Source: Chryseobacterium luteum | GTDB lineage: Bacteria; Bacteroidota; Bacteroidia; Flavobacteriales; Weeksellaceae | NCBI RefSeq assembly: GCF_000737785.1 | Contig: NZ_JPRO01000001.1 | Coordinates: 310,001-374,000, forward strand | Length of the DNA: 64,000 nt | Direction of reading: 5' to 3' | Part shown: positions 7,290 through 14,536 of the stretch, piece after piece | Numbering within the stretch: the first letter of the stretch is position 1 | Layout: each line of letters begins with the position of its first letter | The notes under the pieces: generated by a model | Told to the model about the DNA's origin: nothing | Databases searched by the model: none | Seen by the model: the letters and a program-made list of their open reading frames with translations, nothing else | Program-made: the position numbers and the translations under genes

Positions 7290-7955
7290 ATGAAAAATAT
7301 TAAACTATCTGTTTTGAATCAATCTGATTTAGAACAGCTTGCGAGATTTGTTGTTGAAGAGAATTTTTCACACCATGATGAAAAAACATCTGATATTCAA
7401 AGCATTATGAACAAAGAAATAAAGTACATTCATGATGAAGAATTACGCTTTTCCAATTCAAAGGTTCTGATTGCTAAAAATTATGACAACGAAATTATTG
7501 GATCCATCAGAACTCTAAGATGGAACCATAGTGACATCCTTCCTATCGAAAAAATGTTTTCCATTAACCTCAAAGATCTTATTAATACTAACCATTATGA
7601 GATCTGGCATATTGGAAGATTTGCTATAAAAAAAGATCCCGATGAAATGGGTATCCGTCTGTTCAAAATGCTGATGGCCCACGCCATTAGTGATGTTTGC
7701 AAAAACAATAAGGCCATTGCAATTGCAGAATGTGACGTAAAACTATTAAGAACCCTTAAAGTACTTGGTATTGAAGCCATTGCCATTACTACTTCCATTC
7801 ACTATTTGGGTTCTGAAACAGTGCCGGTAATTCTTACCTATCCGGGATTGAAAAATTTCCTTGATAAGCACAGGCACCTTCTGTGCAGCAGCAGTGAACA
7901 ACTACACCAAGGTGTAGTTTTACCTAATCACCAACAATACTACACTTTTGTGTAG
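7290..7955 (+). CDS. FeeM/LuxI-like GNAT-fold N-acyltransferase
   Basis: 221 residues. GSIRTLR (71-77), EIWHIGRFAI with Glu104 and Arg110 (compare the E-x-SRF motif of LuxI-type synthases) and HYLGSETVPVI (171-181) place it with the FeeM/autoinducer-synthase branch of the GNAT fold. These enzymes take an acyl group from acyl-ACP or acyl-CoA and attach it to an amino acid or SAM-derived amine. The LuxI Trp and Asp residues are not obvious, so an N-acyl amino acid is a better guess than a homoserine lactone. It is divergent from a LuxR-type gene. Its last 18 codons carry palindromes 3 and 4, and the stop codon lies inside box 4. Start ATG at 7290, no Shine-Dalgarno. Confidence 0.75.
   Translation: MKNIKLSVLNQSDLEQLARFVVEENFSHHDEKTSDIQSIMNKEIKYIHDEELRFSNSKVLIAKNYDNEIIGSIRTLRWNHSDILPIEKMFSINLKDLINTNHYEIWHIGRFAIKKDPDEMGIRLFKMLMAHAISDVCKNNKAIAIAECDVKLLRTLKVLGIEAIAITTSIHYLGSETVPVILTYPGLKNFLDKHRHLLCSSSEQLHQGVVLPNHQQYYTFV
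7902..7917. promoter_or_regulatory. Palindromic box 3 inside the 3' end of the acyltransferase gene
   Basis: CTACACCAAGGTGTAG, a perfect 16-bp palindrome with outer A/T. Same arms as boxes 1 and 2, different centre. It encodes residues around LHQGV, so the protein tail is constrained by the operator. Box 4 begins exactly 38 bp later. Confidence 0.75.
7940..7955. promoter_or_regulatory. Palindromic box 4 overlapping the acyltransferase stop codon
   Basis: CTACACTTTTGTGTAG; its last three bases are the TAG stop. It lies 38 bp after box 3 and exactly 38 bp before the TAACTTTG element of the outer-membrane gene, repeating the layout at boxes 1 and 2. Confidence 0.75.
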
Positions 7956-7977
7956 CATCAAAAAAAAACTGAGTTTC

Positions 7978-7985
7978 TAACTTTG
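7978..7985 (+). promoter_or_regulatory. -7 element of the outer-membrane beta-barrel gene
   Basis: TAACTTTG is an exact TAnnTTTG match 38 bp after box 4. The predicted start (about 7990) falls almost on the ATG at 7992, so the message may be leaderless or nearly so. Confidence 0.6.
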
Positions 7986-7991
7986 ATTTCA

Positions 7992-10370
7992 ATGAAGAAA
8001 AATATATTAATTCTTTTCAAAATTATTATTCTTTTTACAGGAATAATCATAAACGGACAAAGTGTAACCGGGAAGCTGATAAGTTCTCAACAGTCAGGAA
8101 TTGATTATGCAGAAGTTTCTTTAAGCCAGGAAAAAGCGCGATTCTCCGGCATTAGTGATGAGAAAGGAAATTTCTTCATTAGGGTTCCTCAAAATGGAAA
8201 TTATAAGTTATCAGTATTGAAAGATGGAAAATTAATCTATGAAAAAGATCTGGAAATTATAAATGATATTAAGGAAAAGATAACAATTGACAATAAAGAG
8301 GTTTCGATTCAGGAAATTAACGTTTCAAGAAAGAAAAAACTGATTGAAAGAAAAGTTGACAGACTTGTTTTCAATGTTGAAAATTCAATTTCAGCCACAG
8401 GTGGGGATGCAATGGATGCTTTAAACATAACACCAGGCCTATTTGTTCAAAATAATAAGATTTCAATGATAGGAAAAAGCAGTATGGCTATAATGGTTAA
8501 TGACCGGATACTCAATCTTTCGGGTGATGATCTTGCCAATTTTCTGAAAAATATCCGAACCGAAGATATCAAATCAATAGAAGTGATAACGAGCCCCCCT
8601 TCTAAGTATGACGCACAGGGAAACAGCGGACTTATTAATATCATTACAAAAAACGCAAAGACAGATTCTTATAATGGGAATGTAAGGCTCACATTAACAC
8701 AATCTAAAAGATTAAGCTCAAATACAGGAACAGGATTTAATTATAACAGAGGCAAGCTTACATTCACATCAAGTGTAAACTATGGAAACGGCAGTCAGGA
8801 GCCTTATCAAAAGTATACACTTGAATATCCGAACTATACATGGAAAGAAGAAAACGTTAAAAGAAGCTATATAAACAATTTTGGAGGCCGGTTCACTATT
8901 GATTACAAAATCAATGATAAAGTAAGAATCGGGGGCGAATACTCAGGTTCTGTGAGCAATCCGCTGATCAAATCACAAAACAGTTCTTCCATATTTAATA
9001 CTTCTCAAATATTGGACTCTCTGATCCAAAATAACTCAAGAATTGAGATTAATCGACATTCAAATGCATTTAATTTATATTCTGTTATCAAATTAGATAC
9101 AATAGGTCGTAAAATAAGTTATGATTTTGATTACCTGAATTTTAGCACAAGTGCATTGAATAATTTTAATAGCAATTCTTACTTTTCAGATCATACATTG
9201 AAGCCGGAAAACTATTTTTCAGCCAGGAACAGCAGTAACCTTGATGTAAATATAATTACATCCAGATTGGATTTTGACTACCCAACACAATGGGCCAAGC
9301 TGAATTTTGGAGCAAAACTCACTTTTATTAATAACGAAAGTAATGTTTCTTTTTTCAATACCACACTTGGCATTTCTGAACCTGATCCTTCAAAGTCCAA
9401 TAGTTTTGAATACAAAGAAAACACACAGGCATTATACATTTCCGGCTCAAAAAAGCTCAGTGACAAAATAGAGGTTCAGCTGGGATTCCGAGGAGAGAAT
9501 ACGCAAACGGAGGGAAATTCGGTTACTCTTTCTCAAAAAAATAAAAATGAATATTTTATGCTGTTTCCTACATTCAACATAAGCTATTCTTTTAAAGAGA
9601 ATAAGTCTCTTGGCCTCAACTATAACAGGAGAATTAACAGACCTACATATAATAACCTGAATCCCTTCAGATTTTATAGTACATCTTTTAATTATGCTGA
9701 AGGTAATCCGTTTCTAAGTGCCTATACAACCGATAATATAGAACTCTCTTATTTATATAAGAATTCATATACCATGCTTTATGCAAGTTTTATTAATGAT
9801 GCGATTGATCAGGTTACCTTTGTAAGTCCGGAGTCTCCCATCCAGCGTGTGATTCCTACCAACGCCTATAACCAGTATAATGTAGGGATTTACCAGGGTT
9901 ATAGTTTTAGCCTGAACCGGTGGGAAAGCAATAATAATCTTTCGGTGTACTATACAAGATCCCGTTCCAATATCCCGGAATTGAAGAGCAGCAGTGCTTT
10001 CTCCGGCAGTTTTAAAACAGTTAATTCTGTGATTCTGGATAAGGATAAAAAATACCGGGCAGAAGTTTCTTTCTTATATAGATTACCTTCTTTGGCAGGA
10101 AGTTATGAGCTATCAAGTTTTAGCCAATTAAATCTTGGATTTAAAACAAGTTTATTTAAACAGAAACTCAATGTAACTATTGAAGCTGTTGATATTTTAA
10201 AAACCAACAAACAAACTTTTACTCAAACCGTCAACAATATCAGACAGAGTAATTATGACTATGCAGACATTAGACGAATAAACCTCACTTTGGTTTATGG
10301 CTTCGGTCAGAAACTGGATCTATACAGAAAAAAGGAGGTAAACACCGAGGAAAAACAAAGAATAAATTAA
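7992..10370 (+). CDS. Outer-membrane beta-barrel protein, TonB-receptor-like
   Basis: About 792 residues from the ATG at 7992; an upstream TTG at 7983 is possible, but the ATG gives a good signal peptide (MKKNILILFKIIILF...NGQS). Domains: a carboxypeptidase-regulatory-like beta-sandwich (about 22-95), a plug-like region with MDALNITPG, SIEVITSPPSKYDAQGNSG and LINIITKN, then a long barrel rich in aromatic beta strands. This is the OMP_b-brl_3/TonB-dependent-receptor-like layout. It lies between the acyltransferase and the peptide precursor gene and is driven by boxes 3 and 4. It might take up or release the locus product, or be the receptor for it. Substrate unknown. Confidence 0.85.
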   Translation: MKKNILILFKIIILFTGIIINGQSVTGKLISSQQSGIDYAEVSLSQEKARFSGISDEKGNFFIRVPQNGNYKLSVLKDGKLIYEKDLEIINDIKEKITIDNKEVSIQEINVSRKKKLIERKVDRLVFNVENSISATGGDAMDALNITPGLFVQNNKISMIGKSSMAIMVNDRILNLSGDDLANFLKNIRTEDIKSIEVITSPPSKYDAQGNSGLINIITKNAKTDSYNGNVRLTLTQSKRLSSNTGTGFNYNRGKLTFTSSVNYGNGSQEPYQKYTLEYPNYTWKEENVKRSYINNFGGRFTIDYKINDKVRIGGEYSGSVSNPLIKSQNSSSIFNTSQILDSLIQNNSRIEINRHSNAFNLYSVIKLDTIGRKISYDFDYLNFSTSALNNFNSNSYFSDHTLKPENYFSARNSSNLDVNIITSRLDFDYPTQWAKLNFGAKLTFINNESNVSFFNTTLGISEPDPSKSNSFEYKENTQALYISGSKKLSDKIEVQLGFRGENTQTEGNSVTLSQKNKNEYFMLFPTFNISYSFKENKSLGLNYNRRINRPTYNNLNPFRFYSTSFNYAEGNPFLSAYTTDNIELSYLYKNSYTMLYASFINDAIDQVTFVSPESPIQRVIPTNAYNQYNVGIYQGYSFSLNRWESNNNLSVYYTRSRSNIPELKSSSAFSGSFKTVNSVILDKDKKYRAEVSFLYRLPSLAGSYELSSFSQLNLGFKTSLFKQKLNVTIEAVDILKTNKQTFTQTVNNIRQSNYDYADIRRINLTLVYGFGQKLDLYRKKEVNTEEKQRIN

Positions 10371-10514
10371 GATTTAACAACTTTCCATGTTTATAATTTT
10401 AGCAATTATCAGCAGGAAAAGTTTTTAGATAAACGCTTGCAAGCAAAGAGCAAATAAAAAATTAATCTCTCTAAACTATGATTTACTTGTTTAATATTTT
10501 AAAAACTAAAAACA

Positions 10515-10739
10515 ATGGAAAAGTTTTTTCTAAAAAAAGACGAATTGCTAGACATCTGCAAATCATCTGAGAACGAAGAATTATCTTCAAAAGCAGTTTT
10601 ATTAGAGAACATCTTAAACGAGGATGTTGTTGGTGGAACAGGTATAATAGGCTATGCTCAGTCTTATTCGCAATCCTATACCGAACACTACGGACAGTCA
10701 TACTCCAGACAAATTGATGTTACCTTAACACAATTGTAA
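10515..10739 (+). CDS. RiPP precursor peptide with GG leader and Tyr-tetrad core
   Basis: 74 residues. Residues 1-41 are a charged, helical leader ending in LNEDVVGG (Gly40-Gly41), the cut site of C39-peptidase exporters. The predicted core is residues 42-74. Inside it Tyr47, 51, 55, 59 and 63 stand exactly four apart, giving the tetrads YAQS, YSQS, YTEH, YGQS and YSRQ; the third position is Gln, Gln, Glu, Gln, Arg. There is no Cys in the core, so it is not a lanthipeptide or sactipeptide substrate. The next genes encode an FxsB-like radical SAM enzyme and a C39 exporter. I infer Tyr-centred three-residue cyclophanes (Tyr to residue i+2). A hairpin follows the stop. Confidence 0.85.
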   Translation: MEKFFLKKDELLDICKSSENEELSSKAVLLENILNEDVVGGTGIIGYAQSYSQSYTEHYGQSYSRQIDVTLTQL

Positions 10740-10747
10740 AATCTCAT

Positions 10748-10779
10748 TAAGAGACTGTCTTTAAAAAGACAGTCTCTTA
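10748..10779 (+). terminator. Strong hairpin between precursor and maturase genes
   Basis: A 14-bp perfect stem (10748-10761 with 10766-10779) and a TAAA loop, 8 bases after the precursor stop. The T-run is weak (TCTTAT). Its position suggests a partial terminator or 3' stabiliser that gives more precursor message than enzyme message, common in RiPP operons. Confidence 0.75.
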
Positions 10780-10883
10780 TAAAATTATCATCAGACTTTT
10801 AAACAATCTTATATAGGCTTTTAACTGATGCTTAAAACAGTTCTGCTTCATTTGTAATAAATAACCATTAAAACCATTAAAGC

Positions 10884-12116
10884 ATGAGAAATATCGATCA
10901 AATAGTATTAAAAATTTGCAGCAGATGTAATATCAACTGTACCTACTGTTACATGTATAACATGGGAGACAGTTCATATATTCATCAGCCCAAGTTTATA
11001 AGTATTGAAAATGTACAAATTCTGGCGGAGAGAATAAAAAAGCACTGTGTTCAGCATGATCTGAGAAAATTCAGTATTACTTTTCATGGAGGAGAACCTT
11101 TACTTTATGGGAAAACTAAAATGATCACGATCATAGAAATTCTAAAATCCATAGAGAATGACAACCTTAAGATCGTTTTAGGCCTGCAGACCAATGCCCT
11201 ATTAATAGATGATGAATGGTGCGAGATTTTTAATAAATATAAAATGGGAATTGGAATAAGCCTTGATGGAGTAAAAGAAATCAATGACCAAAACAGAATA
11301 GATTTTAAAGGAAAAGGAACTTATGACAAAGTAATTCGTGGCGTTAATAAATGTCTCGAGCATTCTGTGGATTTTGGTATTCTTTCTGTTGTCAATTCAA
11401 AACTCAATCCAATAGATTCTTATAGACATTTCTGTAGTCTTGGTATCCTGGGATACGATTTATTGTTATTGGATAAAAACCATGATGCTCATGATTCCGC
11501 AGAATTCGAAACCGCCGACTGGCTGATCAAGATTTTTGACGAATGGTATCCCCATAAGGAGGGAATCGCAATCAATTACTTCGTAAATATGCTTAATGGG
11601 ATTTATGGGTTAGATATAAAATCCGATGCTTATGGAAAAGGGTATAACAAGACTATTATTATTGAAACAAATGGAAGTATTGAAACACTGGATGTACTAA
11701 AAATCTGTGGAGAAAGCTTCACTAAAAACAACCTTAATATCATAGATAATGATCTTGATGATATTTTTGATTCAGAACTGATCAGGCTCTATTATCATTC
11801 TAATTTTTTCCTTCCCAAAAAATGTCTTGCATGTCCGGTTCAGGATATATGCGGAGGCGGATATATTCCTCACAGATATAGTGCAGAAAACGGATTTAAT
11901 AATCCTACCATATATTGTAATGACATGCTAAAGCTCATTACACACCTTCAGAATAAAGTGGTTGATGCCATGATTCCGGAAATAAGGGAAAGATCTCAGG
12001 TTCAGAAACTCACTTATGAGCATGCCTTGGAAATCATCAATGAAACCCTGCCTACCATTCAGGAACCTGAATACACAGACTTTTTAGAAAGCTTCCGAAA
12101 AACTGAATATGCTTAA
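10884..12116 (+). CDS. FxsB-like radical SAM/SPASM peptide maturase
   Basis: 410 residues. The radical SAM cluster motif is C15-x3-C19-x2-C22 (CNINCTYC). FHGGEPLLYG follows and then QTNALLIDDEWCEIF and GISLDGVKEIND. The C-terminal SPASM-like part has C314, C317, C323 and C345 in KKCLACPVQDICGGGY and NNPTIYCND. The segments ADWLIKIFDEWY, ETNGSIETLD and HRYSAENGFNNP are those I know from FxsB/GrrM/XyeB-type enzymes that make three-residue cyclophanes (triceptides). It has no metallohydrolase extension. The last 8 bases overlap the exporter gene. Likely acts on the Tyr-rich core of the 74-residue precursor in the cytoplasm. Confidence 0.9.
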   Translation: MRNIDQIVLKICSRCNINCTYCYMYNMGDSSYIHQPKFISIENVQILAERIKKHCVQHDLRKFSITFHGGEPLLYGKTKMITIIEILKSIENDNLKIVLGLQTNALLIDDEWCEIFNKYKMGIGISLDGVKEINDQNRIDFKGKGTYDKVIRGVNKCLEHSVDFGILSVVNSKLNPIDSYRHFCSLGILGYDLLLLDKNHDAHDSAEFETADWLIKIFDEWYPHKEGIAINYFVNMLNGIYGLDIKSDAYGKGYNKTIIIETNGSIETLDVLKICGESFTKNNLNIIDNDLDDIFDSELIRLYYHSNFFLPKKCLACPVQDICGGGYIPHRYSAENGFNNPTIYCNDMLKLITHLQNKVVDAMIPEIRERSQVQKLTYEHALEIINETLPTIQEPEYTDFLESFRKTEYA

Positions 12117-14283
12117 AAAAAACTTTCCATTTATCAAGCAATTAGACAGTCAGGATTGTGGTTTCGCTTGTTTGAGAATGATCGGCAAATATTACAATGA
12201 CAATTTTCATATTGAAAATGAAATCATTACCGGCTCCAATATTTCAAGACAGGGCTTATCCATTTCTGACCTTAAAACCATCTCTAAGGAAGTGGGGTTC
12301 AACCCTATTCCCGTAAAATTGGATTTCCAAAAAATGGTGAAAAATGTTCAGCTGCCTTCTATTTTTTTTTGGAACCAGAATCATTATGTCGTTGTATACA
12401 AAATCACAAAATCCAAAATTTTTGTTGCAGATCCCGGATTCGGAAAAACGGTGTATAAAAAAGAAGAATTCATAAAAGGATGGACCCAAAATGGGGATGA
12501 TGGAATTATACTTGTTTTGGAACCGACAGAATCATTAATGTCAGTTAAAAAAAATACCGTTAAGGCAAAAATGATTAACCTGAATTATGTTACCCAATAC
12601 CTCAAAAAACATAAAATACAGTTTTTCCTTATTGCTTTAACCCTTTTATTATCATCCTTTATAGAGCTTATTTTTCCCTTTTTCACCCAAAAAGTGGTTG
12701 ATAAAGGAATTATCCATAAAAATATTAATTTTATATACCTTGTACTGAGTGCACAGATCATTCTTTTCTTAAGCAAAATATCGCTGGAATATTACCGCTC
12801 CTGGTTGTTCATGCATATAAGCAGCCGGATCAGCTTTTCCATCATTTCTGATTTTCTGATAAAACTGACAAGGTTGCCTTTTCAGTATTTTAATTCCAAG
12901 AACATCGGAGACCTTACACAGCGGATTAACGATCATAAAAGAGTCGAGGGATTCCTCTCCCAGCAATTGATCCAAACTGTATTTGCCATTTTCAGTGTTG
13001 TTGTATACTCGGCAATACTGCTTTATTTCAGTCTTAATATTTTCTTAACTGTGCTGATATGTTCCATCGTTGAACTCCTCTGGATCTTTAGCTTTCTGGA
13101 AAAAATAAGAGTAAATGATCACAAGGATTTTTCCCTTCTTTCAAAGGATCAGAACAAAATGTACGAGATGATCAATTCCATTCAGGAAATAAAATTAAAT
13201 AACCTTGAAGAATCAAAAACAAGACAATGGCAGTCTATCCAGAAAAACATATATTATAACAGGCTGGAAAAACTGAAAATAGATCAGAAATATCAGAGTT
13301 ACCGTTTTGTAAGCTTCTTTCAGACAATATTAGTTATATTTTTTGCATCTATGGCGGTTATAGATGCTAAAATGACAATTGGGGGAATGTTATCCGTAAT
13401 GTTCATTCTGGGCGGCATCAGTGCACCTATCAATCAACTGATCACTTTTGTAATGCAATACCAATTGGTTAAAATCAGTTTTGAAAGATTAAACGAAATT
13501 CATAATAAAAAAGACGAGGATAATATAAGCACCGTTAATAGCCTTCATGAAACGGAGAATATCAAATTCAGCAACGTAAGTTTTTCTTATGATCATAAAA
13601 ATTTTGTTCTGAAAAATATTGATTTGCTTATCCCTAAAAATAAGACCACCGCAATTGTAGGAGTAAGCGGAAGCGGTAAAACATCTTTATTAAAATTGAT
13701 TTTAAAATTTTACACTCCTCAAATGGGAACTATTGAGGTGGGGAATCATCAGATTGATACTATTAACAATCAGCTATGGAGAAATAAATGTGGCGTTATA
13801 TTACAGGACAGTGTAATTTTTTCAGACACCATTAAATACAATGTGTCATTGGAGGATAACCCGGATATTGAAATGCTGGATAAAGCCTTAGAACTTGCCA
13901 ATATAAAAACCTTTGTCAACTCTTTATTACTAAAAGAAAACACAATTATTGGAGCTGAAGGGATCGGCATCAGCCACGGACAACGCCAGCGCTTATTAAT
14001 TGCAAGAACGATTTATAAAAATCCCGATTATATTTTTTTTGATGAAGCCACCAATTCCCTTGACTCGGAAAACGAAAGAATAATTGTAGATAATATAAAC
14101 AGTTTCTTCAGGAACAGAACAATGATAGTCGTTGCCCACCGGTTGTCTACCGTTATAAATGCAGATCAAATAATAGTGCTGGATAATGGTACTATCATTG
14201 AAGCAGGTTCTCACGATGAATTAATCAATTTAAAAGGAAAATATTTTTCTTTAATCAAAAATCAGTTAGAACTAGGAGAATAA
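12109..14283 (+). CDS. C39 peptidase-ABC exporter (PCAT)
   Basis: 724 residues in three parts. Residues 1-130: C39 peptidase with QLDSQDCG (catalytic Cys17), His92 in NQNHYVVVY and Asp108 in VADPGFG. Residues about 160-470: six membrane helices. Residues 480-724: ATPase with Walker A GVSGSGKT (518-525), the signature ISHGQ (621-625, in place of the usual LSGGQ) and Walker B FFDEATNSLDS (Asp645-Glu646). It should cut the precursor after Gly41 and export the core through the inner membrane. It overlaps the maturase gene by 8 bases, so the two are translationally coupled. No HlyD-type adaptor gene is adjacent, so the outer-membrane route is unclear. Confidence 0.93.
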   Translation: MLKKNFPFIKQLDSQDCGFACLRMIGKYYNDNFHIENEIITGSNISRQGLSISDLKTISKEVGFNPIPVKLDFQKMVKNVQLPSIFFWNQNHYVVVYKITKSKIFVADPGFGKTVYKKEEFIKGWTQNGDDGIILVLEPTESLMSVKKNTVKAKMINLNYVTQYLKKHKIQFFLIALTLLLSSFIELIFPFFTQKVVDKGIIHKNINFIYLVLSAQIILFLSKISLEYYRSWLFMHISSRISFSIISDFLIKLTRLPFQYFNSKNIGDLTQRINDHKRVEGFLSQQLIQTVFAIFSVVVYSAILLYFSLNIFLTVLICSIVELLWIFSFLEKIRVNDHKDFSLLSKDQNKMYEMINSIQEIKLNNLEESKTRQWQSIQKNIYYNRLEKLKIDQKYQSYRFVSFFQTILVIFFASMAVIDAKMTIGGMLSVMFILGGISAPINQLITFVMQYQLVKISFERLNEIHNKKDEDNISTVNSLHETENIKFSNVSFSYDHKNFVLKNIDLLIPKNKTTAIVGVSGSGKTSLLKLILKFYTPQMGTIEVGNHQIDTINNQLWRNKCGVILQDSVIFSDTIKYNVSLEDNPDIEMLDKALELANIKTFVNSLLLKENTIIGAEGIGISHGQRQRLLIARTIYKNPDYIFFDEATNSLDSENERIIVDNINSFFRNRTMIVVAHRLSTVINADQIIVLDNGTIIEAGSHDELINLKGKYFSLIKNQLELGE

Positions 14284-14284
14284 A

Positions 14285-14407
14285 ATGGAAAAGCAAAAAA
14301 GTGAAACACTGGGTAATATTCCCAAAATCTTAACATACGTGGGGTTTATAATTTGCTTACTGGGCTTATTATCAATACTGTATTCCGTATATATATTATT
14401 CTTTTAA
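14285..14407 (+). CDS. 40-residue single-helix membrane peptide after the exporter
   Basis: ATG one base after the exporter stop (TAAA-ATG); 40 codons, TAA at 14405-14407. The first 14 residues are polar and charged (MEKQKSETLGNIPK); residues 15-40 form one long hydrophobic helix ending in FF. Length, spacing and position resemble the small immunity or accessory peptides at the ends of bacteriocin operons, but no family is recognised. It could also be a small subunit of the exporter. Another reading is a chance ORF, which is less likely given the clean hydrophobic pattern and the tight coupling. Confidence 0.6.
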   Translation: MEKQKSETLGNIPKILTYVGFIICLLGLLSILYSVYILFF

Positions 14408-14536
14408 GGGAATTGCTTTCTGTAGTTTCACATATATCGTTACAGACCTTTATATCAGTGTGAACTCACCGCTTCACATTGGATTTATTCATTTTTTCTT
14501 AAATTTTCGCTACATTTAAGACCAAAATAAACTAAA

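Noticed and set aside
10435..10444. 10-bp palindrome GCTTGCAAGC before the precursor gene
   Set aside because: Short and single; it does not match the CTACAC boxes and has no partner or -7 element in register.
10515..12116. Lanthipeptide or sactipeptide reading of the RiPP locus
   Set aside because: The core has no Cys and there is no LanB/LanC/LanM gene; the maturase motifs fit cyclophane-forming enzymes better.
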